Shown: positions 1 to 6,577, counted from the stretch's first letter. The stretch: 11,635 bases of DNA from DATKZB01 sp035528235 (GCA_035528235.1 DATKZB010000114.1:1-11635), one strand, 5' to 3'. A program made the numbers and translations. Notes: a model not told the origin generated them from the letters alone.

Positions 1-141
1 TGGAGCGGCGCGGCGGCCGACGCGCTGCGGGCCACCGGCCGATTCACCGACCCGCCGCACACCGTCGCCGACATGGCGGTGTACGAACGTCTCACCCCGG
101 GGCCGCCCTCCCCCAAACCAACCAACGGAGGCACGCCGTGA
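1..141 (+). CDS. C-terminal end of an unidentified protein (partial)
   Basis: Reading frame 1 is open from the first base of the window to a TGA at 139-141 and gives the last 46 residues of a protein whose start lies outside. The end carries the stretch ADMAVYERLTPG followed by a Pro/Gly/Thr-rich tail. The stop overlaps the GTG start of the next gene by four bases (GTGA), the usual sign of translational coupling, so the two genes probably share an operon. I do not recognise the family from this fragment. Because the downstream gene is a flippase-like membrane protein, a glycan or lipid function is possible, but this is a guess from context only. Confidence 0.6.
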   Translation, partial: WSGAAADALRATGRFTDPPHTVADMAVYERLTPGPPSPKPTNGGTP

Positions 142-1100
142 GCCGACTGGCGAAGATCCGGCCCTGGATCTCGGTCGGTTTGGCGCTGACCGTCATCGGC
201 CTGGGCGCCTGGTACGTCGTCCGTCACTTCGAAGACTTCGCCATCCTGGGCCGCCTGGGTACCGTCAGCCTGCTGGCCATCCTGGCCACCGTGTTCGTGT
301 ACATGCTGCTGGGCGGGCACCTGCTGAACCTCTTCCTGAGGCGGTACGACGTGGCCCTGCCCTGGTACCGGTGGCTGGGCCTCTACGCGACGATGTCGGT
401 GGGCAACATGGTGACGCCGGTGCGCGGCGGGACGGGCATCGGGGCGGTGTACCTGAAGTCGGTCCACGGGCTGACCTTCAGCCGCTTCGCCATGGTGCTG
501 GTGGGGACCTACGTCGGGGCGGCCATCGTGAACGCGGTCCTGGGCCTGGGGGGCATGGGTATCAGTTACGCGGCAACGGGTTGGTTCAACCCCACGGCCG
601 TGGGCGGGGCCGCCGTCGTGCTGGTGGGCGGCCTGGCCACCTTCTTCATCCCGAACCTCAGACCCTCCGAGCGATGGGGGTGGACGTACGCCGTCCGGGC
701 CATCAACGGCTGGCATCAACTCGTGGGCGACCGGCGGCTGCTGGCCAACGTCCTGGCCGTCCAGTTGGCGATGAACCTGGTGCACGTGGGCACGTACGTG
801 CTGATTTACCGTGGGCTGGGGCTGGACATGCCCGTGGCGGCCGTGGTGACGATCGTCTCAATAGGGACGATCGCCTCGATGATCGCCCTGACGCCGGCCT
901 CCCTCGGCCCGTACGACGTGGTGCTGGTGGCGCTGCCGACGACGTTCGGCCTGACGGGCCCGGAAGCCATGGCCGCGCTGCTCGTCATGCGGGCCGTGCA
1001 CCTGGCAGGCACGTTGGCGCTGGCGGGCATCTTCGGCTTCGCGCTGCGGACGCCGGCCGGCCCGCCCCTCTCGCCTCCTCCACCGTCAGCCGGCGTCTAG
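138..1100 (+). CDS. Flippase-like / lysylphosphatidylglycerol synthase TM-domain family membrane protein
   Basis: A 320-residue integral membrane protein with about eight hydrophobic segments (roughly residues 11-29, 41-66, 80-92, 117-139, 153-172, 202-224, 232-252 and 278-303). Two family signatures are visible: TPVRGGTG at about 93-100, matching the P-x-R-x-G loop, and LTPASLGPYD at 251-260, matching the late P-x-x-(L/I)-G loop of the UPF0104/flippase-like family, which includes the membrane half of MprF and archaeal AglD. Members move or assist lipid-linked substrates. The exact substrate cannot be read from sequence, and no soluble aminoacyl-transferase domain is present. GTG start at 138 is supported by GGAGG six bases upstream and by the GTGA overlap with the preceding gene. 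The C-terminus ends in a short Pro-rich tail. Its 3' end overlaps the convergent glycosyltransferase gene by 15 bases. Confidence 0.85.
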   Translation: MSRLAKIRPWISVGLALTVIGLGAWYVVRHFEDFAILGRLGTVSLLAILATVFVYMLLGGHLLNLFLRRYDVALPWYRWLGLYATMSVGNMVTPVRGGTGIGAVYLKSVHGLTFSRFAMVLVGTYVGAAIVNAVLGLGGMGISYAATGWFNPTAVGGAAVVLVGGLATFFIPNLRPSERWGWTYAVRAINGWHQLVGDRRLLANVLAVQLAMNLVHVGTYVLIYRGLGLDMPVAAVVTIVSIGTIASMIALTPASLGPYDVVLVALPTTFGLTGPEAMAALLVMRAVHLAGTLALAGIFGFALRTPAGPPLSPPPPSAGV

Positions 1101-2396
1101 ACCGGCGAACTCGACGAAGCGGCGCTGAAGGTCGGGCTTGTCGGCCAGTTGCAGGGCGCCGACGCCACCCGCCTCGATGACCTCGCGCACCAGCCGGCGG
1201 CACCGGTCCTCGGGCAGGCCCATGCCGCGCACGTGCCGGATCGTCGCCGGGTCGCACAGCCATTCGGGCGGCACGTCGCCCTGGATGATCCGAAGGTAGG
1301 CCGCGGCCACCGCGGCCGGGGCGTACCGGGTGCGGACGAACTCGCTGGCCCGGCGGCCCAGGTCGAGGCGGAAGGCCTCGTCGGTCACGAGCCGCTCGAC
1401 GGCCTGGGCGACGTCGTCCGGATGGCGATTGAGGACGGGCGGCCGCCGGTCGGGCGGGAAGAACCGCTCGAGTTCCTCGCCAGCGTACCCGCCGACGACC
1501 GAGGGTTTGCCGAAGAAGGCCGCCTCGGTGGCCAGGCCCGCCATGAGGTTGTCGGAGTACAACTCGTCGATGATGAAGTCGCAGCGCGAGAGTTCGTCGA
1601 GGACGACGGCCTGCGGCTTGCCGCTGACCTCGACGTAGTCGATGGCGTGCCCCTTGGCCCGCAGGTCGGCGATGATGCCACGGACGCGGTCGGTCCCCTT
1701 GATGAGCGGGTTGGACGGCGAGTGCAGAATCCGCACCGGCCGGGGCCCGGCGGCCTCGGCAGGCTGGGCCTCGGGCGCGGCAGGGGCGGGCTCGGGCGGG
1801 GCGGGGGGCGCGAACGGCATCCCCACAAACGCCCAGGAGACGAACGGCCGCTCGTGAAACTGGGCCTGCGTGGGCAGGTCGACCAGGGCGTCGGCGTACC
1901 GCTCGATGCGCCGCAGCATCCGTTTACGCCGGCGGGCCGCGCGGATGCACGCCTTCGTGCTCAGGGCGTCGGGCTCGACCGCCTCGGCGCCGTTGACGTA
2001 CGGCGGCCGGACGTCGCTGCCGAGGAACACGTGGATGACGGTCTTGCCGAAGCGTTTCAGGATAGGCAGTTCGCGGTAGAAGCACAGGCTGGTGCCGAAG
2101 CCGAAGATGAAGACGTCGTATCGGAAGAGGCCCCACACGAGCAGCGGAATGCCCACGACGGTCTGGAACACCCGGTGCAGCGACCGCAGGAACCGCTTCG
2201 ACCCCAGCCGCGCGGTGGCCCATCGCCGCAGACCCAGCAGGAGGCGCTTGGCGGGGCCGGGGCGGCCCGCCGGGCCGTATCGGAAGGGGTGTCCGCTGAG
2301 GTCGACGAAGGTGGCGTCGACACCGAGTTCGTCGAAGCCGCGCTTCAGTTGGGTGCAGTAGCCGGCAACCTCGACGAGGCCGATGAAGATTCGCAT
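1086..2396 (-). CDS. GT-B fold glycosyltransferase (GT4-like)
   Basis: A 436-residue soluble protein. The N-terminal half (1-195) has a Rossmann-like opening, MRIFIGLVEVAGYC, a segment FRYDVFIFGFGTS (91-103) and an acceptor-domain motif IHVFLGSDVRPPYVNG (121-136). A Pro/Ala-rich linker (about 196-219) separates it from a C-terminal donor-binding half. That half has RILHSPSNPLIKGTD (222-236), the CDFIIDELY strand (272-280) and the conserved region GLATEAAFFGKPSVVGGYAGEE (split here: GLATEAAFFGKPSVV, 287-301, then GGYAGEE), followed by the usual tail helices HPDDVAQAVERL and ASEFVRTRYAP. This layout fits family GT4-type glycosyltransferases that use nucleotide sugars. It is the last gene of the - strand run, 31 bases behind the amidotransferase, so it may transfer the modified sugar or build the same glycan. 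The ATG at 2396 has a weak AGGCGG a few bases upstream. The donor and acceptor are unknown. Confidence 0.8.
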   Translation of the reverse strand: MRIFIGLVEVAGYCTQLKRGFDELGVDATFVDLSGHPFRYGPAGRPGPAKRLLLGLRRWATARLGSKRFLRSLHRVFQTVVGIPLLVWGLFRYDVFIFGFGTSLCFYRELPILKRFGKTVIHVFLGSDVRPPYVNGAEAVEPDALSTKACIRAARRRKRMLRRIERYADALVDLPTQAQFHERPFVSWAFVGMPFAPPAPPEPAPAAPEAQPAEAAGPRPVRILHSPSNPLIKGTDRVRGIIADLRAKGHAIDYVEVSGKPQAVVLDELSRCDFIIDELYSDNLMAGLATEAAFFGKPSVVGGYAGEELERFFPPDRRPPVLNRHPDDVAQAVERLVTDEAFRLDLGRRASEFVRTRYAPAAVAAAYLRIIQGDVPPEWLCDPATIRHVRGMGLPEDRCRRLVREVIEAGGVGALQLADKPDLQRRFVEFAGLDAG

Positions 2397-2427
2397 GGGG
2401 CCGCCTGGGCGCTCTCGGGCCGAACGG

Positions 2428-3705
2428 TCAGAGGTCGGTCTTGGAGGTGTACTTGATGTAGAAACTCTTGGGAATCAGTTCGGACCGGCTCAGGACCCAG
2501 AAGAGCGGCCGCAACCGCTCGAAGAGTCGCTTGTAGGTCCGGAAGTCGCGGTAGGTCCGCCGGGGCTGCGTCATGACGCGATCGAACTCCTCGTCGGAGA
2601 AGCCGAGGCGTTTCTTGATCATGTCGACGAGTTCGAAGTCGACGCCGGGCGGCTCGCGGAGCAGCCTGAGGCCCTCCTCGCGCGTCATCTGGCCGCTGCG
2701 CACCAGGGCCGAGTACCCGCTGGCCCGTTGGTCGACGCCGAAACGCCGCGGAATGTAGTACGTGTGATAGAAACACGTGATGCGGTTCTCCAGGTGGTGG
2801 CCACCGTACCACTTCCAGCCGAACGAGTCGGCCAGGAACTTCTTGGTGGGTTCCTTCTGGTAATCGATGTGGTAGAGGGGACGGATCTTGCGGATCCGCT
2901 TCCAGACCATCCACTTCATCTGCGACCAGAACCACAGGTTCGGGAACGTCTTCAGCGGCCGCGTGCCGTAGCGGCGCTGCACGTCGTGGATGTACCGGGC
3001 GTCCATGTAGATCCAGCCCAGCGGCGAGACGCCCTCGGTCCGAAATGAGTGACCCTCGTAGATGTACCGGATGCCGTACTGCTCGGCCGCCCGGTACAGG
3101 ACGGCGGCCAGGCCGATGTCGGTCGGGCATTCCAGGTCGGGCGTGCCCGCCTCGAAGAACGACCGGTACAGGTCGTCGTACTCCTCGTTATCGACCACGT
3201 AGGTGAAGAGTTCGACGTCCAGGGCCTTCAGCACGTTGTGGATGTTCTCGACGGCCGTGGTCGAGTTCCACGTGTTGTCGAAGTGGACGGCCAGCGGCCG
3301 CAGGCCCAGTTCCTTGGCCTTGTACACCAGGAACGACGAGTCGCACCCGCCACTGATACCCACGACGACGTCGAAAGGTTTGCCTCGACCCTGGCGCCGG
3401 ATGCGGTCGGCCGTCCGCCGCAGGACGGCGTCGCCCTCGGGGCCCGTGGGGTGCTCGGCGTCGAGCCGGTCGTGAACGTGGCAGTAACTGCACACGCCGT
3501 CGGCGTCGAACGAGATGGCCGGGGTGTGCTCGTCGTACAGGCACCGGCTGCACCGGACGGCGGTGGCGGGGAAATTCTCGGCCCAGTGCTCGAGCCAGGG
3601 CTCGGTGCGCGGCGTATCGACCCATGCGGGCGCAGCCTTGCCGGCCCGGCCCGTTACAGGGGTCCGGATCGACGCCTGGTTCGACGCGGCGGGTTCGTTC
3701 GGCAC
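2428..3705 (-). CDS. N-acetyl sugar amidotransferase (WbpG/PseA/LegG-like, PP-loop)
   Basis: The enzyme is predicted to convert an N-acetyl group on a sugar into an acetamidino group, activating it with ATP and taking ammonia from the HisH/HisF pair encoded just upstream. From the chosen start the protein has 425 residues. It has a Cys pair RCSRC (C52, C55) and a second pair CSYC (C72, C75) like a small zinc ribbon, then the ATP-binding PP-loop SGGCDSS (118-124). The middle contains TPDLECPTDIG (188-198), IYEGHSFRTEG (215-225) and the family-typical WKWYGGHHLENR (297-308). I chose GTG at 3705 because AGGAGG lies four bases upstream of it; an in-frame GTG at 3738 has no such site and would add 11 unlikely residues. 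Residues 1-45 are a poorly conserved extension. The glycosyltransferase follows 31 bases later. Family known from the WbpG/HisH2/HisF2 set of Pseudomonas O-antigen; the substrate here is inferred. Confidence 0.88.
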   Translation of the reverse strand: MPNEPAASNQASIRTPVTGRAGKAAPAWVDTPRTEPWLEHWAENFPATAVRCSRCLYDEHTPAISFDADGVCSYCHVHDRLDAEHPTGPEGDAVLRRTADRIRRQGRGKPFDVVVGISGGCDSSFLVYKAKELGLRPLAVHFDNTWNSTTAVENIHNVLKALDVELFTYVVDNEEYDDLYRSFFEAGTPDLECPTDIGLAAVLYRAAEQYGIRYIYEGHSFRTEGVSPLGWIYMDARYIHDVQRRYGTRPLKTFPNLWFWSQMKWMVWKRIRKIRPLYHIDYQKEPTKKFLADSFGWKWYGGHHLENRITCFYHTYYIPRRFGVDQRASGYSALVRSGQMTREEGLRLLREPPGVDFELVDMIKKRLGFSDEEFDRVMTQPRRTYRDFRTYKRLFERLRPLFWVLSRSELIPKSFYIKYTSKTDL

Positions 3706-3709
3706 GTTG

Positions 3710-3715
3710 CCTCCT
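3710..3715 (-). promoter_or_regulatory. Shine-Dalgarno site that fixes the amidotransferase start
   Basis: On the - strand AGGAGG is followed by CAAC and then GTG at 3705-3703. This is the strongest ribosome binding site in the region and places the start 11 codons inside the longest open frame. Confidence 0.7.
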
Positions 3716-3785
3716 GGCCGCGAAGGCCTGCGCGGCACCCGTGCCGGCGCGCGGCACGGCGGCCGGCACGTCCGGCCGGGGAGGG

Positions 3786-3817
3786 ATTATAGCAGATTCG
3801 CCGCCCGGATAAACCAA
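3786..3817 (-). promoter_or_regulatory. Extended -10 promoter for the amidotransferase-glycosyltransferase pair
   Basis: On the - strand TGC-TATAAT is a perfect -10 hexamer (3791-3786) with the TG extension (3794-3793). TTGGTT at 3817-3812 could be a weak -35, but the spacing of 20 is long. The extended -10 would compensate. Expected transcription start is near 3779, leaving a leader of about 74 bases before the GTG at 3705. It lets the two downstream genes be transcribed independently of neuD-hisH-hisF, which lie beyond a repeat element. Confidence 0.55.
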
Positions 3818-3862
3818 CTTCCGGCCGCTTGCGCCGGGGGGGGTGCCAAGACTTTCTGGCAT

Positions 3863-4117
3863 GGGTGGCATGCCCAGAGCCTGCCCGCCTTGGGCGGGCC
3901 GCCGTTGCCTGGGCATGCTCCCCGGCCACGTGCGACATGCCCACGCGAACAACCAACATTTTGCATCGAGCCCTGTAGCGCGGGGGTTTACCCCCCGCGG
4001 CCGTGGGGTTTGGGACATGTGGCGCGGGGGGTAAACCCCCGCGCTACAAGTAATGCTCCGACGGCCGGTTGTGATTCTCGATGCAAAATGTTCAACAACG
4101 GCGTGGGCATGCCACCC
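3863..4117. repeat. Nested inverted-repeat element between hisF and the amidotransferase
   Basis: Four pairs of arms nest around one centre. The outermost is GGGTGGCATGCCC (3863-3875) with its complement at 4105-4117. Next is CATGCCCACGC (3936-3946) with 4101-4111. Then AACATTTTGCATCGAG (3955-3970) pairs perfectly with 4077-4092. The core is a perfect 26-base pair of arms at 3974-3999 and 4023-4048 with a 23-base loop. Each core arm is itself nearly palindromic (five or six G, then TTTA or TAAA, then five or six C). An extra hairpin lies on the left side: GCATGCCCAG (3868-3877) with CTGGGCATGC (3909-3918), enclosing GCCCGCC-ttg-GGCGGGC. No open frame of note lies inside. This looks like a non-coding, MITE- or REP/BIME-like dispersed element. 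No target duplication was identified. Confidence 0.8.
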
Positions 4118-4145
4118 CAGAGCGGGGGCTTGTCCGGACGGCGCG

Positions 4146-4907
4146 TCAGGCCAGCACGTCCTTCAGTTCCTGCTTGGTGGGGAAGTTGATGAGGACGGCC
4201 CGGTTCGAGCCCTGGTACACGACCATGCTGCCGGCGGCCACGGCCGACGCGCCGCCCTCGCGGACGGCCTGGCCGAAGTCCTCGACCTTGCCGGCCCCGC
4301 CGCACGCGATGACCGGCACCGACACCTCGTGGGCCACCTGCTGGATAAGGTCGACGTCGTACCCGGCAAAGGTGCCGTCGCGGTCGATGCTGGTCAGCAG
4401 AATCTCGCCCGCGCCCATCTCCCGGGCCTGCCGCGCGTATGCCACCGGGTCGAGGCCGGTGGCCTTGCGACCGCCGTGGGTGTGCACGCGATAGCGTCCG
4501 AGCAGGTGCCGCTTGACGTCGATCGAGACGACGACGCTCTGGCTGCCGAAGCGGTCGGCCACCTGCTCGACAAAGGAAGGGTTCTCGAACGCGTGGGTGT
4601 TGACGGCCACCTTCTCGACGCCGAGGTTGAAGATGGCCTTGACGTCGTCGAGGTCGTGGATGCCCCCGCCGTACGTGAACGGCATGAAACACTCGCCGGC
4701 GATCTCGGAGATGATCTGGAACGGCGGCGGCTTGTGCTCCGGCGTGGCCGTGATGTCCAGGAAGATCAACTCATCGACTTCCTTCTCATTGTAGATGCGG
4801 ACGGTGTTGATGGGGTCGCCGACGTAGGTGGGGTTCTCGAACCGGACGGTCTTGACGAGCCCCCATCCCCTCAGCAGCAGGCACGGCATGACGCGCGTCT
4901 TGAGCAT
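4146..4907 (-). CDS. hisF: HisF-like ammonia-channel protein of acetamidino-sugar synthesis (HisF2/WbuZ type)
   Basis: A 253-residue (beta/alpha)8 barrel that aligns with HisF end to end: DELIFLDITAT (45-55), FTYGGGIHDLDDV (77-89), GSQSVVVSIDVKR (121-133), AGEILLTSIDRDGT (split 10+ residues) and PVIACGGAGKVEDF. In true HisF the two catalytic acids are Asp11 and Asp130. Here Asp130 is kept, but position 11 reads Leu (PCLLLRGWGLVKT instead of ACLDVKDGRVVKG). The same CLLL opening is what I recall for HisF2/WbuZ proteins, which pair with a HisH-like glutaminase and an N-acetyl sugar amidotransferase and do not make imidazole glycerol phosphate. The role inferred is to stimulate glutamine hydrolysis and pass ammonia on. 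No strong ribosome site precedes the ATG, but the N-terminus matches the family. It is followed by the nested repeat element and preceded by two hairpins. Confidence 0.9.
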   Translation of the reverse strand: MLKTRVMPCLLLRGWGLVKTVRFENPTYVGDPINTVRIYNEKEVDELIFLDITATPEHKPPPFQIISEIAGECFMPFTYGGGIHDLDDVKAIFNLGVEKVAVNTHAFENPSFVEQVADRFGSQSVVVSIDVKRHLLGRYRVHTHGGRKATGLDPVAYARQAREMGAGEILLTSIDRDGTFAGYDVDLIQQVAHEVSVPVIACGGAGKVEDFGQAVREGGASAVAAGSMVVYQGSNRAVLINFPTKQELKDVLA

Positions 4908-4942
4908 CCTAGCGGTCCGATATAAGCGTTGTCACGTTCGTG

Positions 4943-5011
4943 CGCGGCGGGTCCCCGTACCCGCCGCGTACCGCCGCGGTCCTGCGTGGTCGGTGCGGGG
5001 ACCGACCACGC
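4943..5011. repeat. Two perfect hairpins in the hisH-hisF gap
   Basis: The 122-base gap between the two partner genes holds two perfect inverted repeats. The first is CGCGGCGGGT (4943-4952), loop ccccgt, with ACCCGCCGCG (4959-4968). The second is GCGTGGTCGGT (4984-4994), loop gcgggg, with ACCGACCACGC (5001-5011). Neither is followed by a T run in the direction of transcription, so they are not ordinary intrinsic terminators. They may stabilise mRNA, tune hisF expression, or be small dispersed repeats. Confidence 0.7.
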
Positions 5012-5030
5012 CCAACTTACGTCGGACCGC

Positions 5031-5648
5031 TCAGGCCGTCTCCGCGAAGTTCTTCAGCACCCGCATGCCGTACCGGTGGCTCTTTTCGGGATGGAACTGC
5101 GTGCCCATGATGTTGCCCCGCTCGACGGCGCAGACGAAATCGTATTCGTGGTGGGCCGTGGCCAGGACGTCGGCGTCGTTGCGGCACACGACGTGGTACG
5201 AGTGGACGAAGTAGAAACCCGCGTCGTCCTCGAGGTCGCGAAAGAGCGAGTCGCGCCGCCGCGCGGTAATCGAGTTCCACCCCATGTGCGGCACCTTCAG
5301 GCCGTGCCGCTTCTGCTCGATGCGGAACCGGATGGTCTCGCCCTCGATCCACCCCAGGCCCGGCAGGTCGCCCTCCTCGCTCCGCTCGGTCAGCAGTTGC
5401 ATGCCCAGGCAGATGCCCAGGATGGGGGTCTTGCGGGCGATGACCTTCTCGTTGAGCACCGCCTCCAGACCCATCTGGCGGATGCGGGTCATGCCGGCGT
5501 CGAACGCCCCCACGCCCGGCAAGACGATCTTCGAGGCGGCCGCAATCGCCTCGGGGTCCGACGTGATGACCGATGCCGCGCCCACCTTCCGGAACATGTT
5601 CCGGATCGAGCCGACGTTGCCCATCTGGTAATCGATGATGGCGATCAC
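5031..5648 (-). CDS. hisH: HisH-like glutamine amidotransferase of acetamidino-sugar synthesis
   Basis: A class I glutamine amidotransferase of 205 residues, the normal HisH length. The full catalytic triad is visible: nucleophile Cys80 in GICLGMQLL, His186 and Glu188 in TQFHPEKS. The oxyanion-strand motif PGVGAFD (44-50) and the typical HisH stretches IIDYQMGNVGSIRNMF (4-19), KVPHMGWN (118-125) and FYFVHSYH (145-152) are present. It releases ammonia from glutamine for its HisF-like partner 123 bases downstream. I start at GTG 5648, which overlaps the neuD stop as GTGA. The open frame runs far upstream, but the extra part is just the out-of-frame reading of neuD. Context with an N-acetyl sugar amidotransferase says its ammonia is used for sugar amidination rather than histidine. 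Confidence 0.92.
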   Translation of the reverse strand: MIAIIDYQMGNVGSIRNMFRKVGAASVITSDPEAIAAASKIVLPGVGAFDAGMTRIRQMGLEAVLNEKVIARKTPILGICLGMQLLTERSEEGDLPGLGWIEGETIRFRIEQKRHGLKVPHMGWNSITARRRDSLFRDLEDDAGFYFVHSYHVVCRNDADVLATAHHEYDFVCAVERGNIMGTQFHPEKSHRYGMRVLKNFAETA

Positions 5649-6346
5649 GGCCGCGCGGCTCCCGGCGGCGGGCCTTCGTCCGGACAGGTCGGCCGCAGAA
5701 ACCGGCCCGGCACGCCCACGTACACGCTGCCGGCCGGCACGTCGGCCAGAATGACGCTGCCCATGCCGATGAGGCACCCGTCGCCGACGGCCACGCCGTC
5801 GATAACCGAGCAGTTCGTGCCCAGGTAACACGACCGGCCGATGGAGACGCGGCCCGAGACGCAGACGCCTCCCGCCAGGCACGTGAAGTCGCCCACCACG
5901 ACGTCGTGGCTGAGGACCGAGTTCGGCAGGATCATGACGTGCCGGCCCACCTCGACGTTCGACGCCACCGTCGCGTTCTGGAGCACGATCGTGCCCGGGC
6001 CCAGCCGCGACATCCGCGACACCGACGCCGTCGGGTGGACGATGGTCTCGTACCGTTCCGCCGCCAGGCCTACCCGGGCCGCCACGGCCTCGCGCCGCCA
6101 GAAGTTCGACGGGCTCCCCACGGCCAGCACGAACCCGGCGTCGGTGTGCTCGGCGGCCGACTCCAGCGGGCCGCTCACGGGCACGCCGTGGACGCTCGTG
6201 CCCCAGAGCCGCTCGTCGTCGTCCAGGAAGCCGATACAGGCGTAGGCGGGCGTGCGGCCGCGGGCGTTGATTTCGTTGATGGCGTCGAGGACGTCGATGC
6301 TGTTGCCGCCGACGCCGAGGATGATGAGCGGCTTGGGGTGTCGCAT
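5645..6346 (-). CDS. NeuD/PglD-family sugar acyltransferase
   Basis: A 233-residue protein with the two-domain plan of NeuD/PglD enzymes, which acetylate amino-sugars or sialic-acid-like sugars with acetyl-CoA. The N-terminal Rossmann part has LIILGVGGNSIDVLDAINE (7-25), a variant of the usual GxGGH loop with Asn in place of His, and then GFLDDDERLWG. The C-terminal left-handed beta-helix starts near VHPTASVS (103-110) and shows hexapeptide rungs through ADVPAGSVYVGVPGR. The likely catalytic His is H147 in NSVLSHDVVVGDF. I chose ATG 6346: GAGG lies six bases upstream and the Rossmann strand follows at once, whereas the 38 residues of the longer frame look non-coding. It is the first gene of the - strand run I can support and overlaps hisH by four bases. 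It may supply the N-acetyl group later amidinated; that link is inference. Confidence 0.85.
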   Translation of the reverse strand: MRHPKPLIILGVGGNSIDVLDAINEINARGRTPAYACIGFLDDDERLWGTSVHGVPVSGPLESAAEHTDAGFVLAVGSPSNFWRREAVAARVGLAAERYETIVHPTASVSRMSRLGPGTIVLQNATVASNVEVGRHVMILPNSVLSHDVVVGDFTCLAGGVCVSGRVSIGRSCYLGTNCSVIDGVAVGDGCLIGMGSVILADVPAGSVYVGVPGRFLRPTCPDEGPPPGAARP

Positions 6347-6535
6347 GGCCGGCCTCGATCCGCCTGCCGGGCGGCCCCGGCCAGGACGACCGGATGACCC
6401 TGCGACGCATCCGCAGCCAAGCCGCCAGGCGGAGCAAGTCCCGGACCAGCAGGAAGGCATCTTCCTGGAGGGTCACGCCGAAGTCAAGGGTTTCCCGCGC
6501 CGCCGCTAACACTATGGCGGTCTAGGATTGGATTG
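6347..6535 (-). other. Stretch upstream of neuD with a coding-like but unassigned frame
   Basis: No gene is supported here. On the - strand a frame opens after TAG (6524-6522), with a possible GTG at 6512. It reads ARETLDFGVTLQEDAFLL and on to LRLAAWLRMRRR with mostly G or C in third codon positions, then runs without a stop into the out-of-frame reading of neuD. It could be the remnant of a gene cut when the restriction module arrived, or chance openness of GC-rich DNA. No ribosome site precedes it. Confidence 0.3.
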
Positions 6536-6567
6536 TGGCGCGGTGGGGCCCTGCAGCCACCGCGCCA
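6536..6567. repeat. Perfect 11-base palindrome upstream of the restriction-modification promoter
   Basis: TGGCGCGGTGG (6536-6546) pairs with CCACCGCGCCA (6557-6567) around a 10-base loop. It lies 10 bases before the -35 element of the methyltransferase promoter. No T run follows on either strand, so a terminator is unlikely. It could be an operator for autoregulation of the module or simply a structural boundary. Confidence 0.5.
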
Positions 6568-6577
6568 ACGCCGCGTA

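Noticed and set aside
1149..2456. Long + strand open frame opposite the glycosyltransferase
   Set aside because: Composition-driven shadow of the - strand gene; rich in Gly, Arg, Asp and Glu with no domain motif, while the - strand frame shows clear GT-B features.
3974..4048. Core inverted repeat as an intrinsic terminator of hisF
   Set aside because: Stem is strong, but no T run follows on the - strand and it belongs to a larger symmetric element.
4920..4925. TTATAT on the - strand just upstream of hisF as a -10 box
   Set aside because: No -35 at a suitable distance, and the leader would be only a few bases long.
5649..6512. N-terminal extension of the HisH frame
   Set aside because: The extension is the out-of-frame reading of neuD; HisH length, motif positions and the GTGA overlap place the start at 5648.
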